Source: Alistipes sp. (GTDB lineage: Bacteria > Bacteroidota > Bacteroidia > Bacteroidales > Rikenellaceae). Taken from it: 64,000 nucleotides of DNA. Numbering within the stretch: the stretch's first letter is position 1; the number at the start of each line of letters is the position of its first letter. The position numbers were made by a program, and so were the translations under genes. Location: positions 62,001 through 126,000 of the forward strand of contig JAFLRR010000001.1 in NCBI GenBank assembly GCA_022511345.1, written 5' to 3'. This document shows positions 19,244 to 27,604 of the stretch, piece by piece. Under the pieces are notes generated by a model, which did no database searches, had not been told where the DNA came from, and saw only the letters and a list, made by a program, of their open reading frames with translations.

Positions 19244-20950
19244 TTATTGGGGAATCTTGGAATAGTCGTAGTCGTACTTCTGCCAGTAGCAGTTGAATGT
19301 AACGTCGCTTCTCGAGGGCTGCTGGTTGCTCGAGTCGAGACGGTGGTTCATCGAAACTATGTGCACGAATCCGATGCGGAGTATGTTCTGCGCAAAGTTG
19401 CCGTTATAGCCGCCGTAGCCATAGTAGAATACCATTATCACGGCGTCGATTTTGATGTTGTCGGCAGGCTGTTTGATTACGAAGTCGGTGCCGACAGCCC
19501 ACTTGGCCGTAGTGGTCGTTCCCTCGCACGAAGTGATGCCGATGCCGGCCACGCTCTGGTTTGCGACATCCACGGGGAAGGACTCCTCGTCGATGCGCTC
19601 TATCTGCTGGTTTATGACCTTGTCGATGAGCGCCTTTTCGGTCGCGTTGGCCGGGTTGAGGTAGCGGTACGCAATGACCGGAGTACCGTATGCGTCGACA
19701 TTGGCGCCTAAGCATCGGTTATCATTGCTGCTGGTGGCGCTCATGAAGAAGTTCTTGATCTGGCCCACGCTGTTGGCCGGACCGTTGAGCTGCACGTTGC
19801 CATTGCTCACGCCCGAGAAGAAGAAGTAGGGCTTAACCGACAGATACTGCTCCTTGGAGATCATCGCAGTGTTGGGTACATTACCTGCGGTGCAGACCTG
19901 ACTCTTGTACTCGTACGAGATTGGGTCGACCTCGGTGCGCCAGTCCGAATTGGCATATACGCGGCCGGTCTCGGGCGAGAAGAATGATGCGAACTGCTCT
20001 ACCTCGCGGCTCTGAGCCCAGGTTCGCATGTTCTCCCAGAACTTGACGAAGGGAACGAAGACTACGAACTCCTCGCTGAGCGTGCTGCTCTCGTGGCCGT
20101 CGAAATACTCGGCAACCACCGACGTGACGGTCTCGCCGTCAGCGAAGTCGCCCGCGGGAACGGTGAAGGTGAGCGTCGTGGGCTGTTTGTTGACCACGGC
20201 CTCGAATCCGTTGACCAGAATCTTATCCACCTTGTCCAGATAGCGGCCCGTGATGGTCACGGTGCGACCCACGGCGGTGCGCTCGAAGGTCGGAGTGTCG
20301 AACTCGGGCTTGTTGCGCACAATATCCAGCGAGGGAGCCGTCTCGCGCGAGGTGGCAACCGACGAGGTGCCGTTGAAATAGCGCAGCGTGATGTCGGCCC
20401 TGTCGCTCTCGACATAGGGCACGCGCACCAGAATCTCGGTCGTGTTGCGCTCCTTGATTTCGGCCGTCTTGGGCTCGTCATAGCCCTCGGCGGTGAAGAG
20501 CACTGCCTCGACAGCCGTCATGTTGGTGCCGGTCAGCAGCAGCTCGCCGCCCATGTCGATGCTCGCGGGCAGCAGGTTGCCGATAAGCTCCGGAACGGCA
20601 TAGGCGAAGGTGAACGTGTGCTCGGATTCGCCGCGTCCGGCAGCGTTGACGAGCGTAATCTTGCCGTCGCGGGCAGCGGCCGCAGCCAATATCGACAGAC
20701 GCGTGTCGGAGACCTTCTCGATGATGGTCACCTCCGTGTCGCCGATGTATGCCTTGTTCACGGCGTTGAGATACTGGCCCGTGACCACGATTTCGGCACC
20801 TACGGGAGCCGATTCGGGAGTGAAGGCCTCGATGACGGGCGCCGACTGGATCTGCTCGTCGACAAACACGTCGTCGCAGCCTGCAAGCATGGTTGCCGAC
20901 ATTGCCGCAATCATCAGCAGGCCCGATATTCGATTCATGATTCGTTTCAT
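19244..20950 (-). CDS. surface lipoprotein with IPT/TIG repeats, second putative glycan-binding protein
   Basis: 568 residues with lipobox MLAGC (Cys25). IPT/TIG modules are seen through GAEIVVTGQYL, GGELLLTGTNM and GRTVTITGRYL. The C-terminal domain (about 315-568) contains ETGRVYANSDW, YGTPVIAYRYL and FNCYWQKYD, parallel to the neighbouring 661-residue lipoprotein. The two therefore appear to be diverged copies sharing a C-terminal carbohydrate-binding-type domain, differing in the number of TIG spacers. It lies 21 nt downstream of susD and should be a SusE-position protein. Confidence 0.8.
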   Translation of the reverse strand: MKRIMNRISGLLMIAAMSATMLAGCDDVFVDEQIQSAPVIEAFTPESAPVGAEIVVTGQYLNAVNKAYIGDTEVTIIEKVSDTRLSILAAAAARDGKITLVNAAGRGESEHTFTFAYAVPELIGNLLPASIDMGGELLLTGTNMTAVEAVLFTAEGYDEPKTAEIKERNTTEILVRVPYVESDRADITLRYFNGTSSVATSRETAPSLDIVRNKPEFDTPTFERTAVGRTVTITGRYLDKVDKILVNGFEAVVNKQPTTLTFTVPAGDFADGETVTSVVAEYFDGHESSTLSEEFVVFVPFVKFWENMRTWAQSREVEQFASFFSPETGRVYANSDWRTEVDPISYEYKSQVCTAGNVPNTAMISKEQYLSVKPYFFFSGVSNGNVQLNGPANSVGQIKNFFMSATSSNDNRCLGANVDAYGTPVIAYRYLNPANATEKALIDKVINQQIERIDEESFPVDVANQSVAGIGITSCEGTTTTAKWAVGTDFVIKQPADNIKIDAVIMVFYYGYGGYNGNFAQNILRIGFVHIVSMNHRLDSSNQQPSRSDVTFNCYWQKYDYDYSKIPQ

Positions 20951-20971
20951 GGCTTATTCTGATTTAACGGT

Positions 20972-22489
20972 TTAGTAACCCGGGTTCTGGGCTACGTTGG
21001 AATTGATGTTGGTAACCGAGATGGGAATCGGAAGCAGAACCTGCCACTCCTGTATCGGGTTGACCGGATAGGTGTAGTCGCCGTAGAAGAGCTCCGAAAC
21101 CAGATGCTCGTTGACGACGGTCATGGCCTGGTTCCAGCGCATAAGGTCGAACCAGCGCTGATTCTCGCAAGCCAGCTCCAGACGGCGCTCGTTGCGCACA
21201 GCCACGCGGAACTCGTACTTCGACGACACGTCGGCCGAGGTGTAGGGCTCGATGCCCGCGCGCTCGCGAATCATATTTATATAGGTCATAGCCTCGTCCG
21301 TGGGACCCGACGTCTCGTTAATCCACTCGGCCAGCAGCAGGGCGATGTCGCCCACGCGCAGAACCGGCCAGTCCTTGTCGCCGTCGTACTCGGTGGTCAC
21401 CGGCTCGAGGAACTTGTCGCACCAGCGGCCTGACGCACCCTCGACAACCTGACCCGTGGTGGGGTTGTAGTAGCTCTCCTTGAGAGTCACCTCCTTGCGC
21501 AGGTCGTTGCCGCCGGCGTTGAATGCTCCAATCAGATCATCGGTGGGGAAGTTGTAGTGCTTGGGCGAGCCCATGATGACGTTGTTGCCGTTGTTCAGGG
21601 GGCCGAACAGCGTGCCGAAGGGGCAGCCCAGACCTACATTGCCCGACAGGTAGCGAACGGCGAAGATTATCTCGGCGTTCATCTCGTTGTCCGAGGCGAA
21701 GATGCGATCGTAGGGAACCAGAGCCGCACCCGACTGGGGATTGCCGGCGGCAGCCAGAACGCTGCGCATCAGATCGCCGGCTTTCATGTAGTTATCCGAG
21801 CCTACTTCGTAGTGGGTCATGTAGACCTTGGCCAGAAGAGCCTCGGCAGCCTGCATGGTGGCGTGGCCGAGGTCGGCCTTGTCTACCTGCGAGGGGGGGG
21901 GAAGAAGCTGGTTGTCAATAATATCGGTCAAATCCTGCTCGATGAGCGCATAGACTTCGTCGACCGGCGACCGCTGCATGTAGCGGGCCTCGTCGGCGCC
22001 CGTCTTGCGGGTCACGATGAACACCGGACCGTAGAGGCGCACCAGGTTGAAGTAGAGCAGTGCGCGGATGAACTTGACCTCGCCCTCATAGCGGTCGTGC
22101 AGCTCGGCATCGTCGACAACGCCGAGATTGGCCAACACCTTGTTGGCGCGGTCGATGGTGGCGTAGCAGGCGTTCCAGTAATCCTCGATCCAGGCATGGG
22201 CCGTGGTCTGCACGCCCTGGTCGAGCTGCTCGATGAGTTTGGTGTCGTTGGCCGTCGAACCGTTCACGCGCATGCGGGTATTGTCCGAACGGAGCTCGGT
22301 GAGAGCCCACTCGTTGTAGAGCACGTCGTGCAGGCCGTTGTAGGTTCCCACCACGAGTGTCTTGACCTCGGCGGCGCTCTTCACATAGCTGTCGGTAGCA
22401 GTCTCCGAGAAGGGAGCCTGGTCGAGATTGCAGCCGCCGGCAACCAGCGCCGCAACCAGAACAGCCGAATATTTGAGTATCTTTTTCAT
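20972..22489 (-). CDS. SusD/RagB family nutrient-binding outer-membrane lipoprotein
   Basis: 505 residues with lipobox VAGGC (Cys20). This is the lid that closes on the SusC channel and captures oligosaccharide at the surface. The N-terminal TPR-like helices (YWNACYATIDRANKVL), the YAEVLLL-like segment (DIALLLAEWIN) and the C-terminal RRLELACENQRWFDLMRW motif are diagnostic of the family. It lies 12 nt after susC. A run of nine C on the coding strand (Pro-Pro-Pro codons) lies in its middle. Confidence 0.95.
   Translation of the reverse strand: MKKILKYSAVLVAALVAGGCNLDQAPFSETATDSYVKSAAEVKTLVVGTYNGLHDVLYNEWALTELRSDNTRMRVNGSTANDTKLIEQLDQGVQTTAHAWIEDYWNACYATIDRANKVLANLGVVDDAELHDRYEGEVKFIRALLYFNLVRLYGPVFIVTRKTGADEARYMQRSPVDEVYALIEQDLTDIIDNQLLPPPSQVDKADLGHATMQAAEALLAKVYMTHYEVGSDNYMKAGDLMRSVLAAAGNPQSGAALVPYDRIFASDNEMNAEIIFAVRYLSGNVGLGCPFGTLFGPLNNGNNVIMGSPKHYNFPTDDLIGAFNAGGNDLRKEVTLKESYYNPTTGQVVEGASGRWCDKFLEPVTTEYDGDKDWPVLRVGDIALLLAEWINETSGPTDEAMTYINMIRERAGIEPYTSADVSSKYEFRVAVRNERRLELACENQRWFDLMRWNQAMTVVNEHLVSELFYGDYTYPVNPIQEWQVLLPIPISVTNINSNVAQNPGY
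21893..21901 (-). repeat. nine-base homopolymer inside susD
   Basis: Nine G on plus, CCC CCC CCC in the coding strand, encoding three prolines after LL. In frame as read here. Confidence 0.8.
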
Positions 22490-22501
22490 CTTCGAAATTT
22501 A

Positions 22502-25500
22502 TTAGAAGTTAAGGTCCAAACCGAACGTAACGCTCGACGTGAGCGGGAATCCGCCTCGCTGGTAACCGTCGATCATCGGGCTTGAATACACGCCCGTAGT
22601 CATTCTCGACTCGGGGTTGACGCCCTTGTAGTTGTCGCTCCAGATGTAGAAGAGGTTCGTGCCGGTTACATAGATGCGCAGACCGTTCAGACCGATTTTT
22701 TTGGCCGACTTGCGCGGAAGCGTATAACCGAAGGTCAGGTTGCGCAGACAGAGGTACGAACCATTCTGCAGACTGTAGTCCGTAAGTACATGTTCGGTGC
22801 CCACCTTGGCGTAGGGGGTCTTGCCGTTGCCGGGAGCGCTCTCGCTCACCCAGCGGCCGGTCATGTAGGCGCGGTTGTATTTGTGCGTCTCGGTGTAGTA
22901 GATGTCGCCGTTGAGAACCGTCACGCCCTGCACGCCCTGAAGCTGGAACGAAAGGTCGAAGTCGCCGAAGCGGAAGTTGTTGGTCATGCCGTACGAGAAC
23001 GAGGGATAGGGGTTGCCCATAGCCACGCGGTCCTCGTCGGTGAGCAGGCCGTCGCCGTTGGCGTCCCAGATGCGCAGACTGCCCGGAACGTCGGATGCGA
23101 AGTGGGGATTGGAGTCTATCTCATCCTGGCTGTTCCACACGCCGACGGTCTTGAAGCCGTAGAACTGTATGAGCGGCTCGCCTACGCGGGCTATGTAGCT
23201 CTCGTTGCGCTCGCCCTGCGAAATGACCTGACGCTCACCGCCGATTTCGAGCAGCTTGTTGCGCGAAAGCGACAGGTTGAAGGTCGTCGACCACTCGAAC
23301 CTCTTTCTGTTGAACTGGTGGGTGTCGATCTGAATCTCGACGCCGCCATTGCGCACGCGGCCGATGTTGTTCCAGTAGGACTGGAAGCCGGTGAACGACT
23401 GCGTGGGCTGCTCGAACAGAAGCGCGCGCGTAACGGAGTAGTAACCGTCGATGGTCAGCGCAATCTTGTTGTCGAGGAAGCCTGCATCCAGACCCACGTT
23501 CCACTCGTCGGTCTGCTCCCAGGTGATGTCGGAGTTGGCCAGCGTCGACGAGGTGTTGGCTGCACCCGGAGTGAGCGTGCCGCTGCCCGAGCCGAAGGGA
23601 TAGTTGGCGGGGTTGAGCACCTCGAGGGCTGCGTTGTAGTTGATGTTGTTGTTACCCGTCACACCGTAGGATGCGCGCAGCTTGAGGTTCGAGAATGCGC
23701 GCTGATCCTTCATGAACTTCTCCTCGGAGATGCGCCAGCCGGCCGAAATCGAGGGGAACCATGCGTTGCGGTTGCCCTTGGAGAAGAGCGACGAGCGGTC
23801 CAGACGAATCGAAGCCGACATCAGGTAGCGGCCGTCATAGCTGTACGAAACACGACCCAGATACGACTCCAGAATCTTGTCCGGATAGCGGAAGGTGCCC
23901 GTTCCCGAGCCGTTGCCGTTGTTCGACGCGGCCAGCTTGAAGATGGTTGCGGCGTTGAGCGTGTGGATGTTGTCGGTCGGGAATCCCGTACCTTCCATAG
24001 CCACGTTCTGCACGCGCGTCGACTCGGCCGTATAACCTGCCAGAATGTCGATGTCGTGGCGGCCGAAAGTGCGGTTGTAGTTGAGCGTGTTCTCCGTCAG
24101 CAGGTCTACGTACAACGAGCTGTTGAAGGTTGCCGTACTTGCATCGCCGTCCTTGGTCGCGTTGAAGTTGCTATATGAATAGGAGGGGCGGTAGCGGACG
24201 TTCACGCCGTTAGAGGTCTTGAACTGCAGGCCCTCGACTATGTCTATCGTAAGGTATACGTTGGCTATGCCCTGGAAGCTCTCGTTCCAGCGGGTGGTGT
24301 TGGCCATCACGCTCTTGGGGTTGTTGTTGGCCGAGGTGAAGGGGCTGACGCCCGAGGTGTTCCAGGTCGGGTTGCCGAACTCGTCGGGATTGCCGATGGG
24401 AGCGAACATGTTGTTGAAGTGCGAACCGCGCGCAAAACCCGTATAACCGGTCAGAGCCGTGGTCCAGTCGTTGTGGTAGACGGGCAAGAACGAAGGCGTG
24501 CGGTAGAAGTCGATGAAGTTGTTGCGCGGACGCGAACCCTTCATGTAGTTGGCCGAGAAGTTCACGCCGAACTTGACCCTGCGCGACAGGTCGGCATCCA
24601 GACGGGTGCGGAAGGTGACCTTCTGCAGCTCGTTCTGATGCATGACACCCTGGTCGCGGTTCCACGACGCCGAGCTGTAGTAGCGTATGTCCTTGCGGCC
24701 GCCCTGAACCGAGAACTGCACGTTGGTCACGCTGGCCGCGCTGCGCAGACCCTCTCTCTGCCAGTCGGTCGAGCCGATGTTCTTCTCGATCCACGCGGCA
24801 GCCTTGGCCTGCATCGTAACGGCTGCGCCGCCCAGCGCCTCCTCGCGCTCCAGCCACTCGAGATACTCGGTAGCGGTGAGCATGTCGTGGAGTTTGTAGG
24901 CGTATTTCACGCCCTGGTAGAACTTGACCGAATAGCGGGGCTTCTCAGCAGCACCGCTCTTGGTGGTGACCATGATCACGCCGTTTGCAGCACGCGAACC
25001 GTAGATTGCGGCCGAAGCGGCATCCTTGAGAATCTCGATGGACTGCACATCCGAAGGGTTCAGCGACTGAAGTCCGTCGGGAACGGGATAACCGTCGATT
25101 ATCACCAAAGGCGAGCTGTCGGCCGAAATCGAACCCGTACCGCGCACGCGGATGGCAGGTGCAACACCCACCTCGGAGGTGATGTTGTTAATCGACAGAC
25201 CCGGAATCTGACCCTGCAGAGCGGTGGTCAAATCCGACGCCGGACGGTCGACCAGAGCACTGCCGTCGATTTTGGCGATGGAGCCGGTCAGGTGACTCTT
25301 CATCTGGACACCGTATCCGACAACCACTACGTCGTCCATGGCAACCGCATCGGTCTCCATCACGACGTCTATCACAGTGCGCTTTCCGACAGTCTGCTCA
25401 ACCTTGCGGTAGCCGATGTACGAGTACTCCAGCACGGCGTGCTCGTCGGGCACCGTAATCGAATAGGAGCCGTCGATGCCGGTAGCCACACCCACGGGCA

Positions 25501-25660
25501 CACCCCCTGCGGGCGTTTTGACCGTCACTGACACACCGATCAGCGGCCCTTCCTCATCGGAAACGACTCCCTTGACAGTGGTCTTCTGCGCATGTACCGC
25601 CGTCGTCACGACCGTCATGGCCATGAGCAACAGCAATTTTGCAAGAAAATTTTTAGTCAT
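22502..25660 (-). CDS. SusC/RagA family TonB-linked outer-membrane transporter
   Basis: 1052 residues. A signal peptide (ending VHAQ) is followed by a carboxypeptidase-like beta-sandwich (about 28-105, TVKGVVSDEEGPLIGV). Next come the DVVVVGYG segment, a plug domain (about 125-235, with SLNPSDVQSIEILKDA and YGSRAANGVIMVTTK) and a 22-strand barrel ending in FGLDLNF. It transports oligosaccharides captured by SusD using energy from TonB. It is first in the 11-gene locus and follows the only strong promoter, so it heads the transcript. Substrate (alginate oligomers) is inferred from the downstream lyases. Confidence 0.96.
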   Translation of the reverse strand: MTKNFLAKLLLLMAMTVVTTAVHAQKTTVKGVVSDEEGPLIGVSVTVKTPAGGVPVGVATGIDGSYSITVPDEHAVLEYSYIGYRKVEQTVGKRTVIDVVMETDAVAMDDVVVVGYGVQMKSHLTGSIAKIDGSALVDRPASDLTTALQGQIPGLSINNITSEVGVAPAIRVRGTGSISADSSPLVIIDGYPVPDGLQSLNPSDVQSIEILKDAASAAIYGSRAANGVIMVTTKSGAAEKPRYSVKFYQGVKYAYKLHDMLTATEYLEWLEREEALGGAAVTMQAKAAAWIEKNIGSTDWQREGLRSAASVTNVQFSVQGGRKDIRYYSSASWNRDQGVMHQNELQKVTFRTRLDADLSRRVKFGVNFSANYMKGSRPRNNFIDFYRTPSFLPVYHNDWTTALTGYTGFARGSHFNNMFAPIGNPDEFGNPTWNTSGVSPFTSANNNPKSVMANTTRWNESFQGIANVYLTIDIVEGLQFKTSNGVNVRYRPSYSYSNFNATKDGDASTATFNSSLYVDLLTENTLNYNRTFGRHDIDILAGYTAESTRVQNVAMEGTGFPTDNIHTLNAATIFKLAASNNGNGSGTGTFRYPDKILESYLGRVSYSYDGRYLMSASIRLDRSSLFSKGNRNAWFPSISAGWRISEEKFMKDQRAFSNLKLRASYGVTGNNNINYNAALEVLNPANYPFGSGSGTLTPGAANTSSTLANSDITWEQTDEWNVGLDAGFLDNKIALTIDGYYSVTRALLFEQPTQSFTGFQSYWNNIGRVRNGGVEIQIDTHQFNRKRFEWSTTFNLSLSRNKLLEIGGERQVISQGERNESYIARVGEPLIQFYGFKTVGVWNSQDEIDSNPHFASDVPGSLRIWDANGDGLLTDEDRVAMGNPYPSFSYGMTNNFRFGDFDLSFQLQGVQGVTVLNGDIYYTETHKYNRAYMTGRWVSESAPGNGKTPYAKVGTEHVLTDYSLQNGSYLCLRNLTFGYTLPRKSAKKIGLNGLRIYVTGTNLFYIWSDNYKGVNPESRMTTGVYSSPMIDGYQRGGFPLTSSVTFGLDLNF

Positions 25661-25780
25661 AAACGTTAATTATTAGGTTAGTTACAGATTACTGTCTCCG
25701 TTATTCGTATTTGGTTCTGGTTGGTATTCAATGCTTTATAACTTACTCACGGGTTCTCTGCGCCACCCGTCCAGCGCCCG

Positions 25781-25819
25781 AACTGGTTAACCTCTTTGGT
25801 ATGCCAAACTGGTGAACCA
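25781..25819. promoter_or_regulatory. three tandem 13-bp operator-like repeats
   Basis: Units AACTGGTTAACCT, CTTTGGTATGCCA and AACTGGTGAACCA follow head to tail with exact 13-bp period. Each contains TGGT-n2-(A/G)CC(A/T). The central one extends to the near-palindrome TTTGGTATGCCAAA. They lie just downstream of the predicted transcription start. TTGGTATACCAA-type sites are typical of GntR-family hexuronate regulators (UxuR/ExuR), which suits a uronate locus; the identity of the regulator is inference. Confidence 0.6.
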
Positions 25820-25834
25820 ATTTCGATTCGAGTC

Positions 25835-25866
25835 CAAAGATAAAATAAAAAGAGTATACCGCCAAA
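25835..25866 (-). promoter_or_regulatory. promoter of the alginate utilisation locus
   Basis: On the minus strand: -33 TTTG (25866-25863), 20-nt spacer, -7 TATCTTTG (25842-25835). Predicted start near 25829 gives a leader of about 170 nt before susC. Confidence 0.8.
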
Positions 25867-26129
25867 TTTTTTGTGTCGTTTTTTGAATTTTTCAGCATAT
25901 CGAAACCCTCCGGACCTTAACATTTTACGTCCCGCGGCCGCATCGTGCCGCACACCAAAAGCGCACAGAACGGCATCAGCCGCCACAGCACGGCGCACAG
26001 AGTCCGTTTTTACCAGTGAAGCACCAGCCGGTCGGCCGCCATATCGACATGCTACATCGGCCCGCACAGCGAGTGTTGCAGATTGAACGCAGCGATGCTC
26101 CCGTCCAAAGACACGAACTCACCCTGCAA

Positions 26130-26166
26130 CAAAAAAAATGAGCAACCGGACCAGCCGATTGCTCAT
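26130..26166 (-). terminator. intrinsic terminator of the alpha-oxoamine synthase gene
   Basis: Minus-strand stem ATGAGCAA/TTGCTCAT, extended inside by CGG/CCG pairing, followed by eight T. Confidence 0.8.
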
Positions 26167-26188
26167 CGATAATTATCAATTGGTATCT

Positions 26189-27445
26189 CTACCACTCTGC
26201 CATCTGCGGCATGGGCAGACCCTTGTAGCCGCCGCTCGTCAGACGGTCGCGAACGGCCTTGAAGGCGTTGAGCGTGTACTCGACATCCTCCATCGTGTGG
26301 GCCGCCGTCGGGATGACGCGCAGAATGATTTCGCCGCGCGGAATGACGGGGTAGACCACAATCGAGCAGAAGAGCTTGTGATTCTCGCGCAGGTCGTAGA
26401 CGAGGTTGGTGGCCTCCTCGACGCCGCCCTTCATGAAGACGGGCGTAACGGGCGAGTTGGTCACGCCTATGTCGAATCCGTTCTCCTTCAGTCCGTTCTG
26501 CAGCGCGCGGGTAATCTCCCACAGCTTCTGCTGATACTCGGGGTGGTTGCGGATAAGGTCCAGACGCTTCAGCGCGCCGATAACCATCGGCATGGGCAGC
26601 GACTTGGCGTAGAGCTGCGAACGCATGTTGTAGCGCAGCAGGCGGATGAGCCACGTCGGGCCGCTGACGAATGCGCCGATGCCGGCCATCGACTTTGCGA
26701 AGGTGTTGAACAGAACGTCTATGCCGTCGGTCACGCCGAAATGCGACGCCGTACCGCGGCCGCCCTCGCCCATCGTGCCGAATCCGTGGGCGTCGTCGAC
26801 CAGCAGGCGGAACGAGAAGTCCCTCTTCATGGCGACAATCTCATCCAGCTTTCCGAGGTCGCCCTTCATTCCGAAGACGCCCTCGGTGATTACCAGCACG
26901 CCGCCGCGCTGCTCCTCGGCAAGCTCGGTAGCATGCTGCAGCTGCAGACGCAGCGACTCCATGTCGTTGTGGCCGTAGACGAAGCGCTTGCTGGTGACAA
27001 GACGCAGACCGTCGATGATGCAGGCGTGAGCCTCGGCATCGTAGACCACCACGTCGCGCGGGGTGAGCAGGCAGTCGATAATCGACACCATGCCCTGATA
27101 GCCGAAGTTCAGCAGGAAGGCATCCTCCTTGCCCACGAAGGCGGCCAGCTCGCGCTCGAGCTGCTCGTGGTACTTGGTCTGTCCGCTCATCATGCGGGCA
27201 CCCATCGGCGCTGCCATGCCGAACTCGGCAGCACCCTTGGCATCGGCCTCGCGCACCTCGGGGTGGTTCGCCAGACCCAAATAGTTGTTAAGGCTCCAGT
27301 TGAGCATCATCTTGCCGCGGAACTTCATGTGCGGGCCGATTTCGCCCTCCAGCTTGGGGAATGCGAAGTAGCCGTGCGCATAGTTCATGTACTGGCCGAT
27401 AGGGCCTCCGGCGTTCTTTTCGAGACGATCGAAAATATCAACCAT
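26189..27445 (-). CDS. PLP-dependent alpha-oxoamine synthase (serine palmitoyltransferase / cysteate acyltransferase type)
   Basis: 418 residues from the chosen ATG; an upstream Met adds 15 residues that overlap a promoter-like element. It is a fold-type I PLP enzyme condensing an amino acid with an acyl thioester. Seen are H140 (DAEAHACIIDG, PLP ring stacking), D218/H220 (VDDAHGFG) and the Schiff-base lysine K251 (NTFAKSMAG). In Bacteroidetes such enzymes include serine palmitoyltransferase (sphingolipids), cysteate acyltransferase (sulfonolipids, known from Alistipes and relatives) and 2-amino-3-ketobutyrate CoA ligase. Sequence here does not separate these. It is a single-gene unit with its own terminator. 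Confidence 0.85.
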   Translation of the reverse strand: MVDIFDRLEKNAGGPIGQYMNYAHGYFAFPKLEGEIGPHMKFRGKMMLNWSLNNYLGLANHPEVREADAKGAAEFGMAAPMGARMMSGQTKYHEQLERELAAFVGKEDAFLLNFGYQGMVSIIDCLLTPRDVVVYDAEAHACIIDGLRLVTSKRFVYGHNDMESLRLQLQHATELAEEQRGGVLVITEGVFGMKGDLGKLDEIVAMKRDFSFRLLVDDAHGFGTMGEGGRGTASHFGVTDGIDVLFNTFAKSMAGIGAFVSGPTWLIRLLRYNMRSQLYAKSLPMPMVIGALKRLDLIRNHPEYQQKLWEITRALQNGLKENGFDIGVTNSPVTPVFMKGGVEEATNLVYDLRENHKLFCSIVVYPVIPRGEIILRVIPTAAHTMEDVEYTLNAFKAVRDRLTSGGYKGLPMPQMAEW

Positions 27446-27487
27446 AGTCAAAGTATTTTTAGTTCGAATTATCGTCAAAAACTTTCG

Positions 27488-27495
27488 CAAAGTTA
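27488..27495 (-). promoter_or_regulatory. -7 promoter element for the alpha-oxoamine synthase
   Basis: Minus-strand TAACTTTG, about 43 nt upstream of the chosen ATG. No well-placed TTTG was found, so support is partial. Confidence 0.45.
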
Positions 27496-27604
27496 TAAAA
27501 TTATTCGATTCTCTCTCGCCGCATGCCTACAAAGTCGGATTTTTTGTATTTTTGGCAATAATTTCCGGCGCCGCGGCGCGTTATATATCCCAAAGAGGAT
27601 GACA

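Larger units (their letters stand above)
25661..26188. other. intergenic region upstream of the alginate locus
   Basis: No credible gene. It contains the locus promoter (25835-25866), a tandem operator-like triplet (25781-25819), and the terminator of the convergent-side neighbour (26130-26166). Between about 25870 and 26129 nothing recognisable was seen; short open frames there lack family features. Confidence 0.7.

Noticed and set aside
25976..26179. 67-codon minus-strand frame between the alginate locus and the oxoamine synthase
   Set aside because: It runs through the terminator hairpin and T tract, is Cys/Arg-rich without pattern, and lacks a ribosome site.
26138..27604. Long plus-strand upstream extension of the plug/TonB-C protein
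   Set aside because: The extension is antisense to the alpha-oxoamine synthase. The real start has a signal peptide and ribosome site at about 27605.
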